Assembly (NCBI GenBank): GCA_937138495.1
Contig: CAKZPE010000006.1
Location: 1 to 64,000 of the forward strand
DNA length: 64,000 nt
Source of the DNA: an uncultured Oceanospirillaceae bacterium
Lineage (GTDB): Bacteria; Pseudomonadota; Gammaproteobacteria; Pseudomonadales; Balneatricaceae
Reading direction: 5' to 3'
Shown here: positions 35,502 through 45,600 of the stretch, one piece after another
How the letters are laid out: every line of letters begins with the position of its first letter
How positions within the stretch are numbered: the stretch's first letter is position 1
Program-made: the position numbers and the translations under genes
The notes under the pieces: generated by a model
Database searches by the model: none
What the model was told of the DNA's origin: nothing
The model's input: the letters and a program-made list of their open reading frames with translations, nothing else

Positions 35502-36905
35502 ATGAAACTGAAATTCGTAAAACGCAAAATCCAGGACAAAATGTTCGGCAATACACAGAATACTGCGCTAGGTGCGCAGGTTGCCGAAATGGCGGATGCC
35601 CGTCTTGGTGCAATGTACATGCTGGCACATACCGATATGAAGAAAGTCCCGGCTTTCTCGCTGGATCCGGTGGGCGCATTTGTGTCTGATACAACGCCTT
35701 TGTCTGAGCTGAAAACCGGTTGTCAGTATTTTCTTACCAAGGTCGACCGGGAAGCTAAGCTGGCGGCTAAAGCTGAACAGTTAAAAGGTAAGGTGTCTGC
35801 GAAAGGAAAGCAGCTTAAGTCTGCAGTACAAAACAGTAAAGCAGCGCATAAAGCAGAAGACCTGGGCAACGCGATTAAAAGCAGTAAGGTGGGGACGGCA
35901 GCGGCTGCGGCCGGTCATAAAATGTCTGAACTGGCGGTAAAAATTCAGGAGAAAATCGCCGGGTTCTTCAGAAAGATGATGGAGAAAATCCGCCTGACTT
36001 ACGGCGATGCTCTGTTTGGTATGGAGTGGGTAACTGAATTTGGCATGTGGGCTGTTTCCAGCTTTACGAAGGGGTTGGCAGATTTGATTCCGGGCTGGGG
36101 CTATGTGCAGGCCGGGGCCGACATTATTGCCGGCGTGAGCGCTGCGGTACGTAAGTCGATCGATTTGCACAATGTATACTGGAGTGGCCGTGGTGTTGAA
36201 TTGCAAGGTGGTCATCCATGTGTGATTGCCAATGCGCTTAAGCGCCATGCTGCCGGTGGTATTGCGTCCGGTATCAAGGATGTCTTTGTCGGTGCAGGCA
36301 GTATGACATTCACCGCGTTAGGTGATGCGTTTGCCGGCGCAGGCACTATCTATACTGCGGTGACCGGTGTGCTGAGCCGTATCATGGCATTTGTGGATTA
36401 TGTGATTCAGCGGGTCCGGGTAACGAAGGTCTTAAAGCAGGCCAGAAAGGCCTGGGATCAGCGTATGTCTCCGGGGTCTATGGTGAATAACCATAAGCGT
36501 TTTTCTGAATGGTTCCAGACAGCGGTTATTACGACCCCGGTGGTCGCGGCGCTTGTCATGGGATCAGGCTTTGCCGCGCATCCTTACCGTTTCTTACAGT
36601 TGTTACAGCCAAATGAGGCATTGCTGGGGTCCGCGGAATATACAAAGGGTGTGCATCATATAGAAAAGCTTAAGAGTTATTCGTCGAAGTATATCCAGGA
36701 ATATAATGATTCTTACAACGTAACCTTTGTCAGTGATGACGGACTGATTACCGCACGGCTGAAAGAGATTCAGGAAAATTACAGTGTCCTTCATGAGTAT
36801 GAGTACACCCGGGCACAGTCTGTGCCAACCGCGCCAGTGGCTTCAGCAGTGACAGCCAGTGCCGCCTCCGGCGGTGCAGCGGCAGCGCCACAGGCGTCGG
36901 TGTAA
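35502..36905 (+). CDS. Unknown 467-residue protein closing the T6SS operon; effector or accessory candidate
   Basis: I do not recognise the family. The N-terminus (1-80) is mixed and basic at its very start (MKLKFVKRKIQDK). About 83-165 are a long Lys/Ala-rich, probably amphipathic or coiled helix. About 166-300 are rich in Gly, Ala and aromatic residues, with apolar stretches (FGMWAVSSFTKGLADLIPGW, QAGADIIAGVSAAV, FVGAGSMTFTALGDAFAGAG) that could enter membranes. Another apolar segment lies at 341-358. The end is Ala/Ser/Pro-rich low complexity. There is no signal peptide and no enzymatic motif. It is the last gene before a terminator, and no small immunity-like gene follows. A pore-forming or membrane-active effector is one reading; an accessory protein of this T6SS subtype is another. 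The Shine-Dalgarno is weak. Confidence 0.7.
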   Translation: MKLKFVKRKIQDKMFGNTQNTALGAQVAEMADARLGAMYMLAHTDMKKVPAFSLDPVGAFVSDTTPLSELKTGCQYFLTKVDREAKLAAKAEQLKGKVSAKGKQLKSAVQNSKAAHKAEDLGNAIKSSKVGTAAAAAGHKMSELAVKIQEKIAGFFRKMMEKIRLTYGDALFGMEWVTEFGMWAVSSFTKGLADLIPGWGYVQAGADIIAGVSAAVRKSIDLHNVYWSGRGVELQGGHPCVIANALKRHAAGGIASGIKDVFVGAGSMTFTALGDAFAGAGTIYTAVTGVLSRIMAFVDYVIQRVRVTKVLKQARKAWDQRMSPGSMVNNHKRFSEWFQTAVITTPVVAALVMGSGFAAHPYRFLQLLQPNEALLGSAEYTKGVHHIEKLKSYSSKYIQEYNDSYNVTFVSDDGLITARLKEIQENYSVLHEYEYTRAQSVPTAPVASAVTASAASGGAAAAPQASV

Positions 36906-36932
36906 AAAGCGTTTAAAGATTACCTGAATGTG

Positions 36933-36968
36933 AAAACGGTATTGCTGTTGGTGATGCCGTTTTTTTTG
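36933..36968 (+). terminator. Terminator at the end of the T6SS locus
   Basis: AAAACGG (36933-36939) pairs with CCGTTTT (36957-36963), the stem extended inward by A-T and G-U pairs, and is followed by TTTTT. It lies 28 bases after the stop of the 467-residue gene and closes the whole plus-strand T6SS block. Confidence 0.85.
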
Positions 36969-37101
36969 TGTGCGGTATTTAACAGAAAGCGCCTGTGACG
37001 GAGTACGGACGTGCGGAAACACTGTACTAACAGTGGAGATAAGCAAGTTTTTAAAAGTTTGAATGGACTGTTCAGAGAAGAGTTACCAGGCTGAAGAAAC
37101 C

Positions 37102-37188
37102 TGGTGCAGATGGGGAGACTCGAACTCCCACGCCCGTGAAGGCACTAGCACCTGAAGCTAGCGTGTCTACCAATTCCACCACATCTGC
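37102..37188 (-). tRNA. tRNA-Leu (anticodon CAG)
   Basis: Read on the minus strand: 5' GCAGATG acceptor at 37188, paired with CATCTGC before an encoded CCA (37102-37104). The anticodon stem CTAGC/GCTAG encloses the loop TTCAGGT, giving anticodon CAG, which reads CUG leucine codons. A long variable arm (TGCCTTCACGGGCGT) and T-loop TTCGAGT mark a class II leucine tRNA. Length 87 nt including CCA. CTG is by far the commonest leucine codon in this window, so this is likely a major isoacceptor. Confidence 0.97.
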
Positions 37189-37204
37189 TCCGAAAGAGGG
37201 GCAC

Positions 37205-37232
37205 ATTATATATCCGTTTTTCGGTTTGTGAA
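37205..37232 (-). promoter_or_regulatory. Promoter of tRNA-Leu
   Basis: On the minus strand: -35 TTCACA (37227-37232), 16-bp spacer and -10 TATAAT (37205-37210, perfect), with GTGCCCC just after the -10 in the discriminator region, GC-rich as in stable-RNA promoters. It lies 17 bases upstream of the mature 5' end. Confidence 0.7.
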
Positions 37233-37260
37233 GCCCCTCAATAGTTTTTTTTCAAAAAAG

Positions 37261-38286
37261 TTACGATTTTTTCAGACAGCTGTGAATCTCATTGCCCAGC
37301 GCACCGAGGAAGTTGAAAATTCCATCGTTATCCACAGGGATATTTCTGCCCAGCGGGTCCAGTGTTCCCTTGTTAACCGGGAGATCACCGACGATTGCGC
37401 TGACAACCGGTGCTTCAAACTGAGGTTCGATGAAAACACACTGCGCCTGGCTGCTTTCCAGTGCTGTACGGATCTTACTTAACCGTTTCGCACCCGGCTT
37501 GCGGCCCGGATCAACGGTGAAGTAACCCAGCTGATTCAGGCCGTAGTGTTCCACAAATCCTTCAAAGGCATCGTGGAATACATAGAAGCCCTGGGTCTGA
37601 ACATCTTTGAGCTGTGCGGCAAGTGCTGAGTCGGCAGCATTCAGGCGTGCTTCAAAGCTGTGCAGGCGCTCATCAAATTCTGCGGCCCGTTCAGGGTAGT
37701 CCTTTTGCAAACGCCGGATGATCAGTTCAGCCGCTTCCAGAATGCGTTCCGGTGCCATCCACAGGTGTGGGTCGTTGCCGTGGTCGTGATGGTGTTCACC
37801 TTCACTTTCAGCGTCAGCGTGTTCGTCATGTTCATCATGCTCATCGTGGCCTTCATGCTCGCCGTGTTCGTCATGCTCGTCGTGGTCGTGGCCTTCATGC
37901 TCGTCATGCTCTTCGTGTTCGTCATGCTCTTCTTTACGGGCAACATCTGCCTCGTTGGTCAGCAGTGCCAGATTGCGTGCCGGATTGCGTTTCAGAGGCT
38001 TCACAAGGAAGCGTTCCAGATCAGGCCCTACCCAGATAACCAGGTCAGCATCCTGCAGACGACGGACATCAGACGGTTTCAGGTTATAGTGGTGGGGTGA
38101 ATTATCGGCAGAAACCAGCAGATCAGTTTCTGCGCTGTCACCCAGTAATGAGGCTGCAATTAGCTGCAAAGGCTTGATACTGGCGACAACTTTGACGGGT
38201 TTCTGTGCGGCACCGGCCATACTGACATTGACGCATGCCAGTGTGGCGAATGACAATACGCACCATTGCAGAATTAACTTAAACAT
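37261..38286 (-). CDS. znuA: Zinc ABC importer periplasmic binding protein ZnuA
   Basis: 341 residues from ATG 38286. The frame is open upstream to 38385, but that part overlaps the Zur site and zur promoter and lacks a signal peptide. Signal peptide about 1-26. Zinc ligands fit the cluster A-I pattern: His in SPHHYNLKPSD (about 63-73), His174 in DPHLWMAP, and His in VFHDAFEGFVEHYG, with Glu/Asp in FIEPQF. A remarkable acidic His-rich loop runs from about 119 to 174, built of EHD/DEHDEH units, and serves as zinc scavenger or buffer. It delivers zinc to ZnuB/ZnuC. It is divergent from zur-znuC-znuB across a 100-bp region with a Zur palindrome, so repression under zinc sufficiency is expected. 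Confidence 0.96.
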   Translation of the reverse strand: MFKLILQWCVLSFATLACVNVSMAGAAQKPVKVVASIKPLQLIAASLLGDSAETDLLVSADNSPHHYNLKPSDVRRLQDADLVIWVGPDLERFLVKPLKRNPARNLALLTNEADVARKEEHDEHEEHDEHEGHDHDEHDEHGEHEGHDEHDEHDEHADAESEGEHHHDHGNDPHLWMAPERILEAAELIIRRLQKDYPERAAEFDERLHSFEARLNAADSALAAQLKDVQTQGFYVFHDAFEGFVEHYGLNQLGYFTVDPGRKPGAKRLSKIRTALESSQAQCVFIEPQFEAPVVSAIVGDLPVNKGTLDPLGRNIPVDNDGIFNFLGALGNEIHSCLKKS

Positions 38287-38324
38287 AAACGTATTTCCAC
38301 GGGTGTTGGTTTTAAAAAATTTTC

Positions 38325-38348
38325 GGTATGTTATAGTATAACACTGCC
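38325..38348. promoter_or_regulatory. Zur operator between znuA and zur
   Basis: TGTTATAGTATAACA (38329-38343) is a perfect 7-1-7 palindrome that closely matches the core of the gammaproteobacterial Zur box (GTTATANTATAAC). It lies 43 bp from the znuA start and 44 bp from the zur start, so one site can repress both divergent units. Confidence 0.92.
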
Positions 38349-38386
38349 AAAGCCAAGCCTGATGATGAGATGCCCGGTGAGCCAAA

Positions 38387-38875
38387 ATGACTGATGCAAC
38401 GATTGCTTATCATCCTGATCATAACCATGAAAACTGTGTCAGCCATGCGCTGAAAGACGCTCAGCGTATCTGTCAGTCAAAAGGTATCCGCCTGACGGCC
38501 ATCCGTGAACTGGTTCTGAAACTCATTTGGCAAAGCCATAAGCCTCTGGGGGCATATGACTTGTTGCCGGCCATGGCCGAAGCAGGGTTTAATTCGGCAC
38601 CGCCAACAGTGTACCGGGCGCTGGATTTCCTGCAGGAACAGGGGCTTGTTCACAGAATCGCTTCTTTAAACGCATTTATTGGCTGTACGAACCCTGAGCA
38701 TCCGCATCAGGGCTATTTCCTGATCTGTCAGGCCTGTGGCGTCACGGTTGAACTGAATTCTGGCAGCATCGAACAAAGTATTCATAACAGTGCCGCTGAA
38801 CTGGGGTTTGTTGTGGAGCATGAGAATGTTGAGGTAGTCGGACGCTGTCCTAACTGTCCTCCAGAGGCGCAATAA
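38387..38875 (+). CDS. zur: Zinc uptake regulator Zur (Fur family)
   Basis: 162 residues. The winged helix-turn-helix has [28 protein letters not shown], with the recognition helix in [21 protein letters not shown]. The dimerisation domain carries the structural-zinc cysteines as CQACG (about 110-114) and CPNC near the end (about 154-157), the pattern of Zur rather than Fur. With zinc bound it represses znu genes through the palindrome 44 bp upstream, so it is probably autoregulated. Its TAA overlaps the znuC ATG by one base. Confidence 0.95.
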   Translation: MTDATIAYHPDHNHENCVSHALKDAQRICQSKGIRLTAIRELVLKLIWQSHKPLGAYDLLPAMAEAGFNSAPPTVYRALDFLQEQGLVHRIASLNAFIGCTNPEHPHQGYFLICQACGVTVELNSGSIEQSIHNSAAELGFVVEHENVEVVGRCPNCPPEAQ

Positions 38876-39687
38876 TGACTGATGTATTAGTCGATCTGAA
38901 AAAAATCCATATCAGTTTTGGTACCGAAGATGTTATTCAGGATGTTTCTTTCAGCCTGAAGCGGGGAGAGATTACGACCCTGATCGGTCCGAACGGTGCG
39001 GGTAAAACCACCCTTGTGCGGGCGGTTCTGGGGCTGGTTAAGGCGGGTCGGGGCGACGTCATCCGCCAGACGGGCCTGCGCATTGGCTATATGCCACAAA
39101 AGCTGCACATTGATTCAACCTTTCCGCTGACGGTTAAGCGTTTTCTGCAAACCGCCCGTTTCAGCGATAAAGCCGCTTTGTTACAGGCGCTGGACGATGT
39201 GAAGGCCGGTGCGCTGATTAATAAATCTGTCCACAGTCTGTCTGGCGGTGAAATGCAGCGGGTGTTGCTGGCCCGGGCGCTGTTGCAGAAGCCTGAACTG
39301 CTGGTGCTGGATGAGCCGGCCCAGGGGGTGGATATCAACGGTCAGGTGGAGTTGTATAACCTGATTGGCCGCATCCGTGATCAGCACGGCTGTGCGGTAC
39401 TGATGATTTCTCATGATTTACACCTGGTCATGGCTTCGACAGATAACGTCATTTGTCTGAACCGGCATGTATGCTGCTCCGGCCGTCCGGAACAGGTCAG
39501 TAATGATCCGTCCTATATTGAACTCTTTGGCGTGCCGGGGGCTGAAAACCTGGCGCTCTACAGCCATCATCATAACCACCGGCATGATGAACACGGTGAC
39601 GTCATTGAAACCGGCAGTTGTCAGAACCCGAAATGCACAACCCCGGAATCTCTGTTAAACGATAAGGAACAAACTCACTGTGGCTGA
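38875..39687 (+). CDS. znuC: Zinc ABC importer ATPase ZnuC
   Basis: 270 residues, somewhat longer than usual because of a C-terminal tail with a His-rich [12 protein letters not shown] segment and two cysteines, possibly a zinc sensor or chelator. Walker [10 protein letters not shown] (about 39-47), Q-loop YMPQK, signature [15 protein letters not shown], Walker [13 protein letters not shown], and switch His in MISHDLH are all intact. It overlaps zur by 1 base and znuB by 8 bases. Confidence 0.96.
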   Translation: MTDVLVDLKKIHISFGTEDVIQDVSFSLKRGEITTLIGPNGAGKTTLVRAVLGLVKAGRGDVIRQTGLRIGYMPQKLHIDSTFPLTVKRFLQTARFSDKAALLQALDDVKAGALINKSVHSLSGGEMQRVLLARALLQKPELLVLDEPAQGVDINGQVELYNLIGRIRDQHGCAVLMISHDLHLVMASTDNVICLNRHVCCSGRPEQVSNDPSYIELFGVPGAENLALYSHHHNHRHDEHGDVIETGSCQNPKCTTPESLLNDKEQTHCG

Positions 39688-40465
39688 TTTTTTACTGTAT
39701 GCACTGCTGGGCGGTGTCGGCGTTGCGTTGGTTGCCGGTCCGCTGGGGTCGTTTGTGGTGTGGCGCCGGATGGCCTATTTCGGCGATACCCTTGCCCATT
39801 CAGCTCTGTTAGGCGTGGCCGTTGGGGTACTGTTCGACATTAACTTTAATCTGGCGGTGATCAGTTGCTGTGTTTTATTGGCGGTGATTCTGGTGAGTCT
39901 GCAACGTCAGCGGCTGGTGGCAACGGATACCTTGCTGGGCATTATGGCTCACAGCAGCCTGTCGCTGGGGTTGGTGGCGATTGCACTGCTGGATGATGTC
40001 CGGGTTGATCTGATGGAATACCTGTTTGGTGATCTGCTGGCTATCCTGCCGGAAGATTTACTGTGGATCTATCTGGGCGGCCTGCTGGTGCTGGTGTTGC
40101 TCTGGAAGCTATGGACGCCCTTGCTGGCGATCACGATTAATGAAGAGCTGGCGCAGGTGGAAGGGGTGAATGTGACCCTGACCCGGTTAGCACTGATGTT
40201 GCTGATCGCCTTTGTGATTGCCATTGCCATGAAGGTTGTCGGTATTTTGCTGATTACGTCATTGCTCATTATTCCCGCAGCAGCGGCCAGACGTCTGGCG
40301 CATAATCCGGAACAAATGGCCTTTATTGCCAGCCTGCTGGGCACCCTGGCGGTGGTGATGGGGCTGCTGGCTTCCTACCAGTGGGATACGCCGGCCGGCC
40401 CGTCAGTTGTGGTTGCTGCTTTGCTGGTCTTCCTGTTTCTCTACAGCCTGCCCCGTCGGACCTGA
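39680..40465 (+). CDS. znuB: Zinc ABC importer permease ZnuB
   Basis: 261 residues, inner-membrane ABC-3 family permease with about eight hydrophobic segments. Family landmarks are [26 protein letters not shown] (about 20-45; the coupling region), [13 protein letters not shown] and [25 protein letters not shown] start at 39680 inside the end of znuC. Last gene of the zur-znuC-znuB operon; it ends 1 bp before the convergent EamA gene. Confidence 0.95.
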   Translation: MADFLLYALLGGVGVALVAGPLGSFVVWRRMAYFGDTLAHSALLGVAVGVLFDINFNLAVISCCVLLAVILVSLQRQRLVATDTLLGIMAHSSLSLGLVAIALLDDVRVDLMEYLFGDLLAILPEDLLWIYLGGLLVLVLLWKLWTPLLAITINEELAQVEGVNVTLTRLALMLLIAFVIAIAMKVVGILLITSLLIIPAAAARRLAHNPEQMAFIASLLGTLAVVMGLLASYQWDTPAGPSVVVAALLVFLFLYSLPRRT

Positions 40466-40466
40466 T

Positions 40467-41330
40467 TTAACGTTTCATCAGCGCGTTGATCAGCGCGCCG
40501 GTGATGATCAGACCACCGCCCATCAGGGTCCAGAATGTCGGCGTTTCTGCGAAGAATATCATGCCCAGAATCGCCGAGAAGATAACCTGTACATAGGAAT
40601 AGGCCGTGGCTTTGCCGGCAGATTCGGCGGCCATTGCCTTGGTCAGGCCGATCTGACCAATCTGAGTAAAAAGACCCACCAGAATCAGCAGAACCAGCGC
40701 TTGAGCACCGGGCATGACAAAGTCATCCCCCAGCAGGATCAGCGACGCCGGCAGGGCAATCAGCGGGAAGTAAAAAATAATCACGGATCCGTCTTCACTG
40801 CGGCTCAACTGGCGGACTATGACATAGGCTGCGGCACTGCCGAAAGCACCCAGCAGGGCTGCCCCGACACTCAGCAACGGCAGGGCGGATGCGTCAGTAG
40901 TGATGCCTGGCCGGAGCATGACCAGCAACCCGGCAATACTTAAGGCGATACAGATGATAGTGGCCAGGTGGATACGTTCTTTGAGGAAGATCAGTGCCAG
41001 AACTGCCGTAAATGCCGGGTAGGTATATTGCAGGATAGTGGCTTCAGCCAGTGGCAGGGTGGTGACGGCAAAGTAAATTACCATCAGGGATACTGCACCG
41101 ATGGCGCCCCGGGCAATCAGCAGGGGTTTGTTGTTGCCCCAGACAGATATTCCTTTGCGTTTTACGTCGGCATAACTGATGATCAGTGAAATAATTGCCC
41201 GCGCGGCCACAATTTCCATCACCGGAATGCCATATGCGCCAACGGCTTTAACACTGGCGACCATTAAGGAAAAGCCCAGTGCGGAAAGAAGCATGTAGCG
41301 AATAGCAACGGGTATTGAATCAGTCAGCAT
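40467..41330 (-). CDS. EamA/DMT-family membrane exporter
   Basis: 287 residues, ten hydrophobic segments arranged as two EamA repeats. Repeat 1 includes MEIVAARAIISLIISY and FAVTTLPLAEATILQYTYPAFTAVLALIFLKE; repeat 2 mirrors it with LTKAMAAESAGKATAYSYVQVIFSAILGMIFF and ends with a TM and KR. Members export amino acids, metabolites or drugs; the substrate cannot be told. It converges on znuB. Confidence 0.9.
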   Translation of the reverse strand: MLTDSIPVAIRYMLLSALGFSLMVASVKAVGAYGIPVMEIVAARAIISLIISYADVKRKGISVWGNNKPLLIARGAIGAVSLMVIYFAVTTLPLAEATILQYTYPAFTAVLALIFLKERIHLATIICIALSIAGLLVMLRPGITTDASALPLLSVGAALLGAFGSAAAYVIVRQLSRSEDGSVIIFYFPLIALPASLILLGDDFVMPGAQALVLLILVGLFTQIGQIGLTKAMAAESAGKATAYSYVQVIFSAILGMIFFAETPTFWTLMGGGLIITGALINALMKR

Positions 41331-41483
41331 ATTGGTTGGTCAGCCAGGGTCAGAAATAAGTCGCGCAAACAGGCGGTGCATGATAGCAGAATCAGGCAGA
41401 ATTGCTGTGACAGCAAGAGGGATTATTAAACAGCGGCTGCGTATTCCCGGTTTTCTCTTCCACCACTCAGATAAGGATGTTCC

Positions 41484-41789
41484 ATGGTTACCTGCCATAT
41501 CCGTTACGAAATAGACCCGGCCAAATTACCGGAGTTTGAAACCTATGCCCGCCTGTGGCTGCCACTGGTGGCGAAATTTGGCGGTCAGCACCACGGGTAT
41601 TTTCTTCCTCACGAAGGTAAAAACTACGAGGCGTTTGCCGCCTTCAGCTTTGAATCCATGGCGGCGTATGAAGCGTACCGGGAGAAGATGGCAGCAGATG
41701 AAGATTGCCAGGCGGCGTTTGAGTATGCCCGTAAAACCGACTGCATTGTCCGTATTGAGCGACAGTTCATGCGGCCGGTTCTGGGCTGA
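41484..41789 (+). CDS. NIPSNAP-family protein
   Basis: 101 residues, single ferredoxin-like alpha/beta barrel of the NIPSNAP family. Landmarks are the N-terminal CHIRYEIDPAKLPEFETYARLW, HHGYFLP and the FESMAAYEAYREKM helix, ending in the RIERQFMRP strand. The family is small and cytoplasmic with no settled function in bacteria. AAGGATG lies before the ATG. The gene stands alone between the DMT gene and udk. Confidence 0.9.
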   Translation: MVTCHIRYEIDPAKLPEFETYARLWLPLVAKFGGQHHGYFLPHEGKNYEAFAAFSFESMAAYEAYREKMAADEDCQAAFEYARKTDCIVRIERQFMRPVLG

Positions 41790-41810
41790 TGTTGAACGCC
41801 TGAGTGATTA

Positions 41811-42434
41811 TCAGAGTAACCGGGAAACCTGATCGGCCAGCCCGGTGACTTCCTCATCAAGTGTCTGGTAGCCGTTGATGGTGATATCGGCGTGTTCCAT
41901 GGTCGGTGCCAGAAACTGCTTCAGCATAGGCCGCACGGTTGTTTCATACTGTTGCAGAATAGAATCCAGGCTGCGGCCCCGTTCTTTGGTATCCCGCTGA
42001 ATACGGCGCATCAGGCAGATATCCCACGGGGTATCGATATAAATCTTCAGTTCCAGCTCGTCACGTAAATGAGGATTGTGAAACAGCATGATCCCTTCCA
42101 CGATTACCAGATTTGCCGGCGGAATACGCTGGGTTTCCTTACGGCGGTTATGGTTGCAGTAATCATACAGTGGCGCTTCGATGGCTTCGCCGGATTTCAG
42201 CCGGGCCAGTTGCCGGGCCAGCAGCTCATGCTCGAAAGCTTCCGGGTGGTCGTAATTACACTGGCAACGTTCTTCGAAACTCATCTCAGTCTGATCGTTG
42301 TAATAACAGTCTTCCTGCAGAATGGTCACGCTGCCGGCACCCAGACGGGTTTCGATCAGATCTCTCAGATGTTCGCTGAACCAGGATTTTCCCGAACCGG
42401 AAGGCCCGGAAATACCTATTACCCGTGTTGTCAT
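41811..42434 (-). CDS. udk: Uridine kinase Udk
   Basis: 207 residues from ATG 42434, chosen because the family starts just before the P-loop; an in-frame ATG at 42467 is also possible. Walker A GPSGSGKS lies near the N-terminus. Conserved features are YDHPEAFEHELL, the YDYCNHNRR substrate loop, VIVEGIMLF and DICLMRRIQRDTKERGRS. It phosphorylates uridine or cytidine with ATP or GTP in pyrimidine salvage. It converges on the NIPSNAP gene (21 bp). Confidence 0.95.
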   Translation of the reverse strand: MTTRVIGISGPSGSGKSWFSEHLRDLIETRLGAGSVTILQEDCYYNDQTEMSFEERCQCNYDHPEAFEHELLARQLARLKSGEAIEAPLYDYCNHNRRKETQRIPPANLVIVEGIMLFHNPHLRDELELKIYIDTPWDICLMRRIQRDTKERGRSLDSILQQYETTVRPMLKQFLAPTMEHADITINGYQTLDEEVTGLADQVSRLL

Positions 42435-42666
42435 GAATATTTGCCCGAAAATTTTGGCGCGCATCATACCAGCTGTTTACTAAGTAAACAAAAATATCCT
42501 GTGTCACAGTGAAGAGCGGGCTGTTCAGCCATGATCAGAAAAGGTTTTTATAAAATTGCATTCTGATTGATAACCGAGGCTGTTGTGCTGCACAAACAGT
42601 GCTATAAATAGCCCCGGAACCTTTTAAAGTGTGCTGTTGAACAGTGCTTCCAACACGGGATGTGTT

Positions 42667-45600
42667 ATGAAAATCGCTTATCTTGCCGTTATTTTACTGT
42701 TTAGTTTACTGGTTGGCTGCAGTGACGATGCCCCTGATACAAAGGCGGCAGCGCCGACAGTGACAGAATCCGCCGACGTTGAGGCTGTTCAGCAGGAAAA
42801 CGCTGCGGTAGTCACCGCAGGTGAAATGGCTGTGCTGGATATCAGTACAGAGCAGTATCAGGGCCGTCCGGCGCTGGTGGTGGTTTTGTCTGTCCCGGTG
42901 GATGCGGACCAGAAACTGGATAAGTGGTTACAGGTTGAAGATAAACAGGGTAACCGGGTTGAAGGCAGCTGGATTGCCGGTGACAGCCTTAAGCGGTTGT
43001 ATTTCACGGCGGTTGAGCCGGAAACGGCTTACCGGGTGACGGTCGAAGAAGGTCTGCCGGGTAAGCAAAGCAGCCTTGCTGACCCGCGGGAAGCGAAGGT
43101 CAGTGTTGCGGCGGTAACAACCCTGCTGGGTTTCGCCGGTAACGGTAATCTGCTGGCGAAAGATCTGGCCAGAGGGCTGCCGGTGATTGCGGCGAATGTC
43201 GCCCGTGTGGACGTAGATTTCTATCGCCTGCCGGCGTCCCGGCTGGTGAACTTTCTGAGCCAGAACAGCCGCCGGGGGCAGCTGAATTTCTGGCGTGTTT
43301 CAGATCAGCTACAGAATTATGAACTGGTTTATACCGGCCGCTTTGAACTGCAGCTGGCCCGTAATGAGCAGGGTATCCGTTATTTACCGGTTAAAGATAT
43401 CCCGGCACTTACCGGCAGTGGCGTGTACGTGGCGGTCATGCGTGAATCCGGTGATTACCGTTATGATTACCCGGCCACCTGGTTTGCAGTCAGCGATCTG
43501 GGTATTCATCTGCGCCAGTATCCTGACCGCCTGGATGCGACGGTAAACAGCCTGAAAACAGCTATCCCTGCAGAGAATGTGCAGCTGAAGTTACTCGATG
43601 GCACTGGCAATGCGGTACTCAGTAGTGTGACAACAGCAGAAGGCACCGCCAGTTTTACTGCTGCTGCGAAATTGCAACAGGCCTCGTTACTGGTGGCGAC
43701 CACCGATGCCGGCGATACCTCGCTGGTCCGGCTGTTTGGTGCCGGGCTGGATCTGGCTGAGTTTCCGGTTGATGGGCCGGCCCGCACCGCTGAGCAATTA
43801 TTCATGTACAGCCCACGGGATCTTTACCGTCCCGGTGAGAGTGTGACCGTCAGTGCGCTGCTGCGGGACGCTGATGGCCGCGCCGCTGGCGTATTACAAA
43901 ATCCTGATGGTTCACCCCGTTCGCGCAGTGCGGAATTAAGCCTGACCCGGCCGGATGGTCAGGAAGTTGCCAGTCGGGTAAGCGGATTTGATGCCCTGGG
44001 CTATCTGCAGAGTGACTGGCAAATTCCTGCAGATGCAGCTACCGGTGAATGGACCCTGACAGCCCGGATCAATGCGGATGACAGTTTCCGTTATCCTTTT
44101 CAGGTGGAAGAGTTTTTACCGGAACGTATGCAGCTGACCCTGGATGTGCCTGCGTTTCTTGCACCGGGTGAACCTTTACGGGTTCAGGCCCGCGGTGAGT
44201 ACCTTTACGGGGCCCCGGCGAGCGGCAATGTGCTGGAAAGTGAGCTGATCAGCCAGATGGCTGCACATCCGTTTCCCCGCTGGGACGACGTGTATTTTGG
44301 CCACCCCAACCGTACTGAGCTGAACCGCAAGGTGAGCCTTAATCCTCTGGCATTGGGGCCGGAGGGAGAGGGTGTTGTTCGTCCCGACAGCTTCTGGCAA
44401 CAGACCCCTGTGCCCCTGCAGCTTAAAGTTTTCCACAGCCTGATCGACAGCGGTGGCCGTCCGGTAAGCCGGCGCAGCAACAGCTATGTTCTGCCGGCAG
44501 AACGGTTGCTGGGGATTCGCCCGCTGTTTGCTGAAGATACGGTGGATTATGATTCTGTTGCCGGTTTTGACGTTGTGGCGACCGCCGGTGAAGACTTGCT
44601 GGCAGCGGAAAATGTACAGGTTAAGCTGATCCGTGAATATCGTCAGTATCACTGGGTCTACTCAGAAGTAAACGGCTGGGAATCCGATTATACCCAGCGG
44701 GAATATCCTGTTTTCAGCGATGTGGTTGATCTTGAAGCCGGCAGTGGCCGGGAAGTCAGCGCCCCGGTTGAATGGGGCTATTACCGTCTGGAAGTGACGG
44801 ACCCGCAGACCGGCCTGATCAGCGGTTACCGTTTTCAGGCTGGCTGGGATCCGGGCGCGACTGCGATGGCGGGCCGCCCCGACCGGATCGGCATGGCGCT
44901 GGATAAACAGGCCTATGCTGCCGGTGATGAAGTCAGCGTGGCCATTCAGCCTCCGGCGGCCGGTCAGGGCTTCCTGCTGGTGGAATCTGATGAGCCTTTG
45001 CTGCGGATACCGGTGGATGTGCCTGAAGATGGGGCTGCCTTCAGCTTTACCCTTGACCCCGCCTGGCAGCGGCATGACCTGTATATCAGTGTGTTGCTGA
45101 TTCAGCCCGGTGAAGCGCGGGAAGAAGCGTTGCCCCGTCGGATGATGGGCATTACTCCGTTACCGCTGGACCGTGAATCCCGGCGTTTGGCGATTGAGCT
45201 GGATGTACCGGAAAAGACCTATCCGAACAGCCGGTTAACCGTTCCTGTGCAAGTCAGCAATACGGGGGATATGCCGGAAAATATCAGCCTGACGCTGGCG
45301 GCGGTCGATGTCGGCGTACTGAATATCAGCCGGTTTACCACCCCTGATCCCTTTGCGGATATCTTCGGTCAGCGCCGTTATGGTGTGACCGGCCGTGACA
45401 GCTATGCGGATCTGATCGATGCCGGCAGCGGTGAAATGGCGACGCTGAGCTTTGGGGGTGATGAAGATTTTACCGGTGCCGGCGAACAGGGCGAAGACGT
45501 ACGCATCGTGTCGTTGTTCAGCGGCCCGTTAAGCCTGAATGACGAGGGTACCGGTGAGGTAACGCTGGATTTGCCGGACTTTAATGGCAAGTTACGGTTA

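Noticed and set aside
37102..37188. tRNA-Leu 3' end facing the T6SS locus as an island attachment site
   Set aside because: No copy of the tRNA 3' end was found near the other border (11.8-12.2 kb), and there is no integrase or other mobility gene in the window.
37764..37931. Repeat-rich DNA that could suggest a CRISPR or satellite
   Set aside because: The repeats are codon-level GAx-CAx units in the znuA frame with no unique spacers; they encode the His-rich loop.
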